DNA of 64,000 nt. Source: JBJYIN01 sp046237015 (GTDB taxonomy: Bacteria > Pseudomonadota > Gammaproteobacteria > Enterobacterales > Enterobacteriaceae). The notes under the pieces were generated by a model. That model had not been told where the DNA came from and did no database searches. It saw nothing but the letters and a program-made list of their open reading frames with translations. The stretch is from NCBI RefSeq assembly GCF_046237015.1, contig NZ_JBJYIN010000022.1, positions 1-64,000 on the forward strand, in the 5' to 3' direction. The position numbers were made by a program, and so were the translations under genes. This document shows, one piece after another, positions 1-7,697 of this stretch; position 1 is the first letter of the stretch; every line of letters starts with the position of its first letter.

Positions 1-1260
1 ACCTCGACATCGGTCGGTACGGCTGGCGCGGTCGTATCCGGGGCCTCTGCAGTAACCGGACCGCTACTGTTTCCAGCAGGATCGGTGACCACCACGTTCA
101 CCGTTTCACCATTAGTCAGTGGCGGATCTAACGATACGGTAAAGCTGCCATCTGCACCTGCCGTCGCCTCACCCAGTGCATTACCGTTCGCATCGGTGAG
201 GGTCACAGTGCTGCCCGGCTCGGCGTTACCGGTGACAGTGGTGCCATCGTCTGCCACCTCGACATTGGTTGGTACGGCTGGCGCGGTGGTATCCGGGGCC
301 TCTGCGATGACCGGACCGCTACTGTTTCCAGCAGGATCGGTGACCACCACGTTCACCGTTTCCCCGTTGGTCAATGGCGGATTTAACGGCACGGTAAAGC
401 TGCCGTCTTCACCTACCGTTGCCTCGCCCAGTGCATTCCCGTCTGCATCAGTGAGCGTCACCGTGCTGCCCGGTTCAGCGTTACCGCTGACGGATGTCCC
501 GTCTGCTGTCACCTCGACATCGGTAGGTACGGCTGGTGCGGTCGTGTCCGGTGCCTCTGCGGTGACCGGATCACTGCTGTTGCCAGCAGGATCGGTGACC
601 ACCACGTTCACCGTTTCCCCGTTGGTTAACGGTGGATCTAACGGCACGGTAAAGCTGCCGTCTTCACCCACAGTGGTTTCACCCAGTGCATTACCGTCTG
701 CGTCGGTGAGCGTCACCGTGCTGCCCGGCTCGGCGTTACCGCTGACGGACGTCCCATCTTCCGCCACCTCGACATCCGTTGGTGCGGCTGGCGCGGTCGT
801 ATCCGGGGCCTCTGCGGTGACCGGATCGCTGCTATTGCCAGCAGGATCGGTGACCACCACATTTACGGTTTCACCGTTGGTCAGTGGCGGATTTAACGGC
901 ACGGTAAAGCTGCCGTCCTCACCTGCCGTGGCCTCGCCTAGTACATTGCCGCTCGCATCGGTGAGGGTCACCCTGCTGCCCGGTTCGGCGTTACCGCTGA
1001 CGGAGGTGCCATCTTCCGCCACCGTGATATTTGTGGGTTCTTCCGGTGCGGCGGTATCCGGTATGACTGGCGAACTGCTGTTGCCATCCTGATTGGTCAC
1101 CACTACCGTAATTTCATCTCCGTTGGCTATCGGGGGATCAAGCGGTATCGTAAAACTGCCATCTTCAGCTACCGTCCCTTCACCCAGTGTATTGCCATCA
1201 GTATCCGTGATCGTAACAGTGTTACCGGCCTTGGCGTTGCCACTAACCGCTGAGCCATCC
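1..1260 (-). repeat. Tandem 255-bp (85-residue) Ig-like domain repeats
   Basis: The motif acctcgacat or a close variant recurs at 1, 256, 511 and 766, with a diverged copy at 1021, an exact 255-bp period that keeps frame. The next two units toward the N-terminus (about 1261-1550) are more diverged and of different length. The near identity of the distal units suggests recent duplication or gene conversion, and copy number may vary between strains or assemblies. Confidence 0.93.
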
Positions 1261-1991
1261 ACTGCGACTGATAAATTTGCGGGAGCCGTTACCTCTGGGG
1301 CTGTCGTTGTAACCGGCACGCTCTCATTACCTGACTCATCAATAGCGACTAACGCGATCTCATCCCCATCGGTCAACGGCGGATCTAACAACACCGTAAA
1401 ACTACCGTCTTCATCCACGATCGCACGGCCCAGTTCATTACCTGCACCATCCATTACCATTATCTCGCTGCCAGGTTCAGCATTACCACCAGCGGCGGTA
1501 CCATCGCTGCTAACCCACAGACTGCTTATCACCAAAGGTCCGGTATGATCCGACGAACGCCCATCCGAATCATCCTTGTCATGCGCGACAATAGCAGCCG
1601 CCCCTCCAGCAACAGCAAGTGCGCCTAAAACATATGCCCAACCAGAAGTGCTTGATGACTCTGCACCGGCCAACGCTTCAAGACCAGAAATCGATTCAAA
1701 TTGGTACTGACCAGCAGGATCTTTCACCCACCAAAGCGCCCCATCATTCTCTTCCAATACGAGCTCACTGAAGCCTTGTTCTCCCTCAACATAAAAATTT
1801 TTCAGTACGACTTTTTCGCCAGAATGCAATGTCACGATCAAATCATTACCAGAACGAGACATAGCAGAGATTTCTTGCCGGCTGACCTGTAATTTCACAA
1901 TGGAAGGAGAAGATAAATACAGCTCTCCTGAAGAGGCATTAAGCGTAGAAGCGGCACCACTTTTCTTCACGATAATAGAGATGTCATTCAT
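1..1991 (-). CDS. BapA-like giant repetitive surface adhesin, N-terminal part (partial, runs off left edge)
   Basis: The minus-strand frame opens at ATG 1991 (MNDISIIVKKSG) and stays open to base 1, giving at least 663 residues. Residues 1-110 resemble the BapA prefix domain, with the stretch SPSIVKLQVSR, then LHSGEKVVLKNF and LVLEENDGALWW. Residues about 118-136 form a short hydrophobic, Gly/Ala-rich segment followed by an acidic run (DKDDSDG). From about residue 150 on there are bacterial Ig-like repeats with the signatures SGNAEPGS.VTLTDA.GN, GEDGSFTVPL and TNGETVNVVVTDPAGNSS. There is no Sec signal peptide, as expected for type I secreted Bap proteins whose export signal is C-terminal; that part is outside the window. 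Family role (known): biofilm and surface adhesion. The transporter genes are not seen here. Alternative: another large Ig-repeat RTX-type adhesin. The start has a weak ribosome site (GGGAG about 12 bases upstream). Confidence 0.85.
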   Translation of the reverse strand, partial: MNDISIIVKKSGAASTLNASSGELYLSSPSIVKLQVSRQEISAMSRSGNDLIVTLHSGEKVVLKNFYVEGEQGFSELVLEENDGALWWVKDPAGQYQFESISGLEALAGAESSSTSGWAYVLGALAVAGGAAAIVAHDKDDSDGRSSDHTGPLVISSLWVSSDGTAAGGNAEPGSEIMVMDGAGNELGRAIVDEDGSFTVLLDPPLTDGDEIALVAIDESGNESVPVTTTAPEVTAPANLSVAVDGSAVSGNAKAGNTVTITDTDGNTLGEGTVAEDGSFTIPLDPPIANGDEITVVVTNQDGNSSSPVIPDTAAPEEPTNITVAEDGTSVSGNAEPGSRVTLTDASGNVLGEATAGEDGSFTVPLNPPLTNGETVNVVVTDPAGNSSDPVTAEAPDTTAPAAPTDVEVAEDGTSVSGNAEPGSTVTLTDADGNALGETTVGEDGSFTVPLDPPLTNGETVNVVVTDPAGNSSDPVTAEAPDTTAPAVPTDVEVTADGTSVSGNAEPGSTVTLTDADGNALGEATVGEDGSFTVPLNPPLTNGETVNVVVTDPAGNSSGPVIAEAPDTTAPAVPTNVEVADDGTTVTGNAEPGSTVTLTDANGNALGEATAGADGSFTVSLDPPLTNGETVNVVVTDPAGNSSGPVTAEAPDTTAPAVPTDVE

Positions 1992-2078
1992 TTAATTTGC
2001 ACTCCCAATTGAGCATTAAATTACGCTATGAAAAGGATAATTAATTATGCTGCTGAGATTCTCAGAAAAAGGGAGCCC

Positions 2079-2121
2079 TTATGATGGATTAATCGAGAAC
2101 AATTAATTCCATCCATCATAA
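2079..2121. other. Inverted repeat in the leader of the adhesin gene
   Basis: The arms TTATGATGGA (2079-2088) and TCCATCATAA (2112-2121) are perfect complements, and inner TTAAT/ATTAA extends the pairing around a small loop. It lies about 90 bp upstream of the adhesin start. It could be a regulator site, a leader hairpin or a terminator; nothing in the sequence decides between these. Confidence 0.45.
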
Positions 2122-2312
2122 AAATGGCTCAGGAAAATAAAACCCTCAGGAAATTGTTCATTCCCAGAGAAATTTAAATTATTTTTCAGAAAAAATTAAA
2201 TATAAACGATAGTGTACAATGTTTTATCAAATAGCTTAGTCTCCTATGAAATTCAGGTTCCATTTGAGAGTAAATCTTGATGCATGCCTATACCCGACAT
2301 CGCTCACCTAAC

Positions 2313-2693
2313 TCATCGCCTAGACATGCTCTGAGATGATTGAGGCCGATTCCCATCAAGTCTCAACCACGACCAATCTATTGGTCCTAATTTTTCATGC
2401 GAAAGCAGGCCATTCAGCCAGAATTGCTCAAATACGCCCGCCACGCGCCATTCCTGAAAACGCCGATGAGCAGAACTGGATGAACAAATACCCGTCGTAT
2501 TAAGGGCATTCCACCGACACCCCGTTCTTAATACAAAGAAAATCGCATTCATTGCAGCCCGATTATCTACCCGACGACGATGGTGCCCCAAGGGGTGACG
2601 GGCCACATGCTTGGGAAGTAAAGGTTCCATTTTTTGCCAAAGTTCATCGGGAAGAGACCATTCTTCAAATTGAATATTTACTTTTCTCATCAC
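2313..2693 (-). pseudogene. IS5-family transposase N-terminal fragment
   Basis: The 126-residue product contains the N-terminal domain typical of IS5-type transposases: WSLPDELWQKMEPLLP, then NAIFFVLRTGCRWNAL and RRFQEWRVAGVFEQFW, then IDWSWLRLDG. Intact relatives go on for well over 100 more residues with a DDE catalytic domain. Here the similarity ends straight after LDG and the frame stops at MSRR, so the catalytic part is gone. This is the remnant of an insertion sequence between the adhesin and the diguanylate cyclase. No clear terminal inverted repeats or target duplication were found, so the element borders are unknown. Confidence 0.8.
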
Positions 2694-3367
2694 TCAATCA
2701 ACCGATTATTTATTATCATAGCAACCCCTATTGGGATAGGGATTTATATTCAGATAAAACATATCTTTATGTGAATTTATTTTTATGAAAAACAAAAATG
2801 GTCATTACCTGATGAAAAACAACATCACTTATTCTATTTAGCACAAAGTCAGCAGGATGCAAGGCATCGTCATTTACTCATTCATTTCAATAGAAAACCA
2901 TCAAAAAACAAGTATAAATCATATTATTATCAAAAATACCATATCATTAATTAACCAGCTAACTATTTAGAATGGAAACTTTATTAAATTCCTATTGGGA
3001 TAGAATATTCCATTCAAAATAACCACATAACTATAAAGTATTATTTTTAATATTGTCCGATTACTATCATCTCTGTAAAAAATAGACGCCATCAAAACAA
3101 AATTATTTTTACCACATAAAAATCAGTACATTACCCATAAAAACCAGAAACATCATGGATACTTAAAATAATGTACAAAATCAATGCATATATCGTTCAA
3201 TAAACGATGAATATAAAAACCTACCTTATATTTTTTAGCACAAGCTGGAGGAGATGCAAGAAAGTAGTAAGACTTTTCTGATGAACGTTCTCAATTGGTG
3301 CTTATTTCACAACAGCGCATTTTCAAGACAATAATTTTACAGCCCCAGTACCAACACTTATGATGTA
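2694..3367. other. AT-rich non-coding spacer with short repeats
   Basis: About 670 bp with no convincing gene. It holds a 13-bp direct repeat, CCTATTGGGATAG, at 2727-2739 and 2991-3003. The first copy sits in a perfect inverted repeat CCCTAT-TGGG-ATAGGG (2726-2741). The second is flanked by GAATGGAA and TTCCATTC. The base composition is much lower in GC than the neighbouring core genes, consistent with acquired or decaying DNA. The promoter of the downstream diguanylate cyclase must lie here but no clear one stands out. Confidence 0.5.
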
Positions 3368-4978
3368 ATGAACTCTCCTCACTGCGCCCATCGATCCAAC
3401 ATGTTTTTTAACTTACTCAACCATCTGGGATTACGACGCCTCATCTTGCTTTTAGCCGTTATGAGCGCGTTGGTCACGTTGGCAAACAGTTTTTATGCCA
3501 GTTATCGCGTACAACGCCAGCTTCTGGTTGATAACACGTTGGAGGCCAATCGTGTATACGCCACAAAACTGGCTTCCATGACTGAAGTATTCTTCAAGTC
3601 TACGTTGCAACAGCTCACCTACAGCGCCAGTGTGATAGCAACACAGATGGATGATACTGACCGCTTAATTGAAGAGGCAGATCGAGTCCGCTTACAAACA
3701 AACAGTTTCAATTCTGTCGCTATTGCTGATGTACACGGCATCGTTAAAGCCACGTCACCAGATACGCTTCAACTGATTGGGAAGAAAATCACGACACCAG
3801 GTGCGTTAGAAGCGCTAAAAGAAAAGCGCCCGCTCATTAGCCAGCCCTACATTTCTGCCGCAGATAACTTCATCGTACTGATTTCATCGCCTATTTTTAC
3901 CCGGGATGGCCGTTACAAAGGCTTTATCGCTGGCTCCATCTATCTAAAAAGACCCAGCATTCTCAATGCAATGCTTGATCAACACTATTACCGGGATGGC
4001 TCTTACATTTACGTCACCGATCAGCACGGGAACATCTTGTACCACAAAGATATGGAGCGCATTGGCAAGACTGATTCAGCCTCAGCAGAAATGAATTCTC
4101 AACATCAGGATAACGGTAGCCAGCAGATGGTCAATTATGTCGGGGAAAAAATGCTGGCAGGATACGCGTTTGAACCCACGTCTCAATGGACCATTATCTC
4201 GCTTCGCCCAACCAGTTCAACCCTGAAGCCCTTGGAGAGCCTAATGCTGGATGTATTACGGCATACGCTCCCTATGGCGACATTAACCATACTATGTGTT
4301 TGGCTATTTGCCCGATTAATTGCCCAACCTCTTTGGCTGTTGGCCCGCAGCGCCAACAAAATGGATTCCATCAGCGTTTCTGACGATATCAGAAAAATTC
4401 ATTCCTGGTATTTCGAGGCGACCCAACTCAAACAGGCAATGCTGCTAGGTATCGATCTGTTACAGCGAAAAATCGGCAAGCTTCGTTCCGAAGCACACTC
4501 AGACCCAATGACAGGTCTGCTCAATCGAAGAGGACTGGAGAATGTGCTTCGCTATTGGCTCCTGGGACAAAAAAGCTTTTCTATTATTGCGTTAGATATT
4601 GACTACTTTAAACGTATTAATGATACCTACGGTCACGATGTGGGTGATGACGTGATTAAATATCTTGCTCAACTCATTCACGCCAGTTCACGCGATACTG
4701 ATGTGTTATGTCGCAGCGGTGGTGAAGAGTTTTTGATGCTTTTACCCGAGACCAGAGTAGAAGCGGCCATTGATATTGCGGAACGGCTACGGCAACACAC
4801 AGCAGAATCCACAATCCCCGTGGTTGGTAATATGACGATTTCTCTTGGCGTCGCGCAATGGTCACCAGAAGTGGGGGCGATTACCATAGAGCGAGCATTT
4901 AAAATGGCAGATGAAGCGTTATACAAAGCCAAACAGGAAGGCCGCAATCGGGTTGCCGCCGCCTCAACGCTCCCCTGA
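3368..4978 (+). CDS. Membrane diguanylate cyclase with periplasmic Cache-type sensor and GGEEF domain
   Basis: The 536-residue protein has an N-terminal membrane helix (about 22-45), a large periplasmic region (about 50-300) resembling a dCache sensor, a second helix (about 300-320) with a short HAMP-like stretch, and a C-terminal GGDEF domain (about 375-530). The active-site motif is SGGEEF. The RxxD inhibitory site (RDTD) lies five residues before it, so the enzyme should make cyclic di-GMP from two GTP and be subject to product inhibition. DPMTGLLNRRGLE and DIDYFKRINDTYGHDVGD mark the metal and substrate region. There is no EAL domain. The start is uncertain: ATG 3368 lacks a ribosome site, and ATG 3401 (MFFNLLNHLG) is an alternative. 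The ligand is unknown. It lies next to the giant adhesin, a typical cyclic di-GMP target class. Confidence 0.9.
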   Translation: MNSPHCAHRSNMFFNLLNHLGLRRLILLLAVMSALVTLANSFYASYRVQRQLLVDNTLEANRVYATKLASMTEVFFKSTLQQLTYSASVIATQMDDTDRLIEEADRVRLQTNSFNSVAIADVHGIVKATSPDTLQLIGKKITTPGALEALKEKRPLISQPYISAADNFIVLISSPIFTRDGRYKGFIAGSIYLKRPSILNAMLDQHYYRDGSYIYVTDQHGNILYHKDMERIGKTDSASAEMNSQHQDNGSQQMVNYVGEKMLAGYAFEPTSQWTIISLRPTSSTLKPLESLMLDVLRHTLPMATLTILCVWLFARLIAQPLWLLARSANKMDSISVSDDIRKIHSWYFEATQLKQAMLLGIDLLQRKIGKLRSEAHSDPMTGLLNRRGLENVLRYWLLGQKSFSIIALDIDYFKRINDTYGHDVGDDVIKYLAQLIHASSRDTDVLCRSGGEEFLMLLPETRVEAAIDIAERLRQHTAESTIPVVGNMTISLGVAQWSPEVGAITIERAFKMADEALYKAKQEGRNRVAAASTLP

Positions 4979-5058
4979 ATACATTAAAAATACATGCATG
5001 CTTTTACTCTCGCTGACCAGCCAGACACAGGTAATATCGATAAATCGCTAGACAACAA

Positions 5059-5074
5059 CTGTATAAATAACCAT
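5059..5074. promoter_or_regulatory. Probable degenerate LexA (SOS) box of polB
   Basis: CTGTATAAATAACCAT matches the LexA consensus CTGT-N8-ACAG well in the left half and centre (about 12 of 16 to the AT-alternating consensus) but poorly at the right end. It lies 70 bp before polB, which is a LexA-controlled gene (dinA) in E. coli. Regulation here is inferred. Confidence 0.5.
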
Positions 5075-5143
5075 ACTCAATTCTGATTTTGCTGGTCTCA
5101 CTGACCATTAATGTGTTCCTCTTTGACATAAGAAGGCGACCTC

Positions 5144-7510
5144 GTGGAGCAGACTCGTCAGGGTTTTCTACTTACTCGCCACTGGCGTGATACTCCTGCG
5201 GGCATACAGGTAGAATTCTGGCTGGCGACCGATGACGGCCCCATGCTAGCTCGTTTACCGCCTCAACAGGCGGTCGCTTTCATTCCCATGTCACAAGAAG
5301 CACTGGCGCGATCGCTACTCAGTCAGGATAAACACTGGCAACTACGCCCGTTAGCCTTACAAGATTTCCATCATCACGCTCTACTCGGCCTGTATTGCCC
5401 TCAATACCGCCAGCTTTTGCGGCTTGAAAAACAATTACGAGAGGGCGGTGTTCAGATTTATGAAGCCGACATCCGTCCAACCGATCGCTTTCTTATGGAG
5501 CGGTTTATTACCGCTCCCGTGTGGTTCAACGGTGAAACCACGTCCCCCAACCTGCTAACGCAGGTGCGTATGAAACCGAACCCCGACTATCGTCCCTCGT
5601 TAAAGCTCGTGTCATTGGATATTGAGACGAATCGCCATGGCGAGCTTTACTGTATTGGGTTGGAAGGTTGCGGGCAGCGGCAGGTTTATATGTTAGGCCC
5701 CGCAAACGGTACGCCTCCCCACTCAGATGATTTCACACTGGAATACGTCGCCAGCCGTCCTCAACTTCTGGAAAAATTGAACCACTGGATACAGCGATAC
5801 GACCCTGACGCGATCATTGGCTGGAACTTGGTCCAATTTGATCTGCGTGTACTGCAAAAACACGCCGAACGCTATCGTATTCCACTGCGACTAGGTCGTC
5901 ATGGCAGCGAAATTGAATGGCGCGAACACGGTTTCAAGCAAGGACATTTTTTCGCTAGTGCGGCGGGTAGATTGATCATCGACGGTATTGAAGCATTAAA
6001 ATCCGCCACCTGGAATTTCGCCTCATTCAGTTTAGAATTCGTCGCACAAGCGCTATTAGGAGAAGGAAAAGCGATCGATACCCCCTACCAGCGTATGGAT
6101 GAGATCGATCGTCGCTTTGCCGAAGACAAACCCGCACTTGCCCGTTACAACCTACAAGATTGTGAGTTAGTGACCCGTATCTTCGCAAAAACCGAATTAC
6201 TTCCTTTTTTACTGGAACGCGCTAGCGTCACGGGGTTAGCCGCCGATCGCAACGGTGGCTCCGTTGCCGCTTTTAGCCATCTCTATCTTCCACGAATGCA
6301 TCGGGCAGGGTATGTCGCGCCAAATCTGGGAGAAATTGCGATGGAAGGTAGCCCCGGCGGATTTGTCATGGACTCACGCCCCGGTTTGTACGATTCAGTG
6401 CTGGTACTCGATTATAAAAGCCTCTACCCCTCGATCATCCGCACCTTTCTTATCGATCCGGTAGGGCTTGCTGTCGGCATGGCGCATCCCGATGAAAAAC
6501 ACGCCGTTGAAGGATTTCGCGGTGCCTGGTTTTCCCGTGATTCTCACTGCCTGCCCGCGATTGTCGATCAGATCTGGCAAGGTCGCGAGACGGCAAAGCG
6601 AGACAACAACAAACCGTTATCTCAGGCATTGAAGATCATCATGAATGCGTTTTATGGCGTATTAGGTGCGACGGGCTGCCGTTTTTTCGATCCTCGCCTT
6701 GCGTCATCCATTACCCTACGCGGTCACGAAATCATGCGCAAAACACGTGAGCTCATTGAACAACAGGGATATGAGGTTATTTACGGCGACACCGATTCAA
6801 CCTTTGTCTGGCTGAAGCGGGCACATCAGGAGGAGGAAGCGTCGCGTATCGGCAAAGCACTGGTGAAACACGTTAACCTATGGTGGCAACAGCATTTGCA
6901 ACACACTCAGCAGTTGACCAGCGCACTGGAATTGGAATTTGAAACACACTTTTGCCGTTTTCTTATGCCAACCATTCGCGGGGCAGAACAGGGAAGCAAA
7001 AAACGCTATGCCGGAATGATCGCCACACCTCAAGGTGAAAAAATGGTATTTAAAGGTTTGGAAACCGTGCGGACAGACTGGACGCCGCTAGCACAACGCT
7101 TTCAGCAACAGCTCTACTTACGCATTTTTCAGCAAAAGCCCTATCAGATGTGGTTACGGGAGTACGTCAGCCAAACCCTAAACGGTGAATTTGATGACCA
7201 ACTGGTCTACCGCAAACGGCTGCGGCGTCGTCTTGAGGATTATCAACGCAATATCCCGCCGCACGTTCGAGCGGCAAAAATTGCCGATGACTACAACCGA
7301 CAGCAAGGGCGGCCATTGCAATACCAGAACGGCGGCTGGATTAGTTATGTCATCACAATCAACGGCCCAGAGCCTTTGGAAACGCAGCATTCGCCATTGG
7401 ATTACCAACATTATGTCGAGCGCCAACTGCAACCTGTCGCCGATGCCATCCTTCCTTTCCTTCACGACGATTTCACGACATTGGTAACGGGCCAAATGGG
7501 GTTATTTTAA
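5144..7510 (+). CDS. polB: DNA polymerase II (family B)
   Basis: 788 residues, very close to the E. coli enzyme (783). It acts in DNA repair, replication restart and translesion synthesis after DNA damage. The N-terminal 3'-5' exonuclease domain has the motifs SLDIETNRHGE, IIGWNLVQFDLRVL and ARYNLQDCELV. The polymerase domain has DYKSLYPSIIRTF, KIIMNAFYGVLG and YGDTDSTFVWL, giving intact catalytic aspartates. The start is GTG at 5144, preceded by AGAAGG at 5130-5135; the encoded MEQTRQGFLLTRHWRDTP lines up with the family N-terminus. It stands alone between a diguanylate cyclase and rapA; in E. coli it is likewise next to rapA. Confidence 0.97.
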   Translation: MEQTRQGFLLTRHWRDTPAGIQVEFWLATDDGPMLARLPPQQAVAFIPMSQEALARSLLSQDKHWQLRPLALQDFHHHALLGLYCPQYRQLLRLEKQLREGGVQIYEADIRPTDRFLMERFITAPVWFNGETTSPNLLTQVRMKPNPDYRPSLKLVSLDIETNRHGELYCIGLEGCGQRQVYMLGPANGTPPHSDDFTLEYVASRPQLLEKLNHWIQRYDPDAIIGWNLVQFDLRVLQKHAERYRIPLRLGRHGSEIEWREHGFKQGHFFASAAGRLIIDGIEALKSATWNFASFSLEFVAQALLGEGKAIDTPYQRMDEIDRRFAEDKPALARYNLQDCELVTRIFAKTELLPFLLERASVTGLAADRNGGSVAAFSHLYLPRMHRAGYVAPNLGEIAMEGSPGGFVMDSRPGLYDSVLVLDYKSLYPSIIRTFLIDPVGLAVGMAHPDEKHAVEGFRGAWFSRDSHCLPAIVDQIWQGRETAKRDNNKPLSQALKIIMNAFYGVLGATGCRFFDPRLASSITLRGHEIMRKTRELIEQQGYEVIYGDTDSTFVWLKRAHQEEEASRIGKALVKHVNLWWQQHLQHTQQLTSALELEFETHFCRFLMPTIRGAEQGSKKRYAGMIATPQGEKMVFKGLETVRTDWTPLAQRFQQQLYLRIFQQKPYQMWLREYVSQTLNGEFDDQLVYRKRLRRRLEDYQRNIPPHVRAAKIADDYNRQQGRPLQYQNGGWISYVITINGPEPLETQHSPLDYQHYVERQLQPVADAILPFLHDDFTTLVTGQMGLF

Positions 7511-7697
7511 TCATCAGCGTCGACTCAGGACGTTTGAGCAGGTGACGAACGCGCCGCCTTCCATTACCATATCGCCCTTTCAGAATTAACATCATCAGCA
7601 CGCTCAGTTCGTGTCAAAAAGAAATTCACGAATAGCGACAGATAACACAGCCAAATACTGACTCCCCAGACACAAACAAAAATCGAGCTAAGAATTT

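Noticed and set aside
1..1260. Regular repeats as a possible CRISPR array
   Set aside because: The whole 255-bp unit is repeated, in frame and coding; there are no short repeats with unique spacers.
85..1548. Two long plus-strand open frames rich in Ser, Val and Pro
   Set aside because: They are antisense to the adhesin repeats; the minus frame has a family-specific prefix domain and Ig-like motifs, and the plus frames only reflect the repeat composition.
4183..4947. Small frames overlapping the first diguanylate cyclase on both strands
   Set aside because: All are inside the GGDEF gene in other frames with no supporting features.
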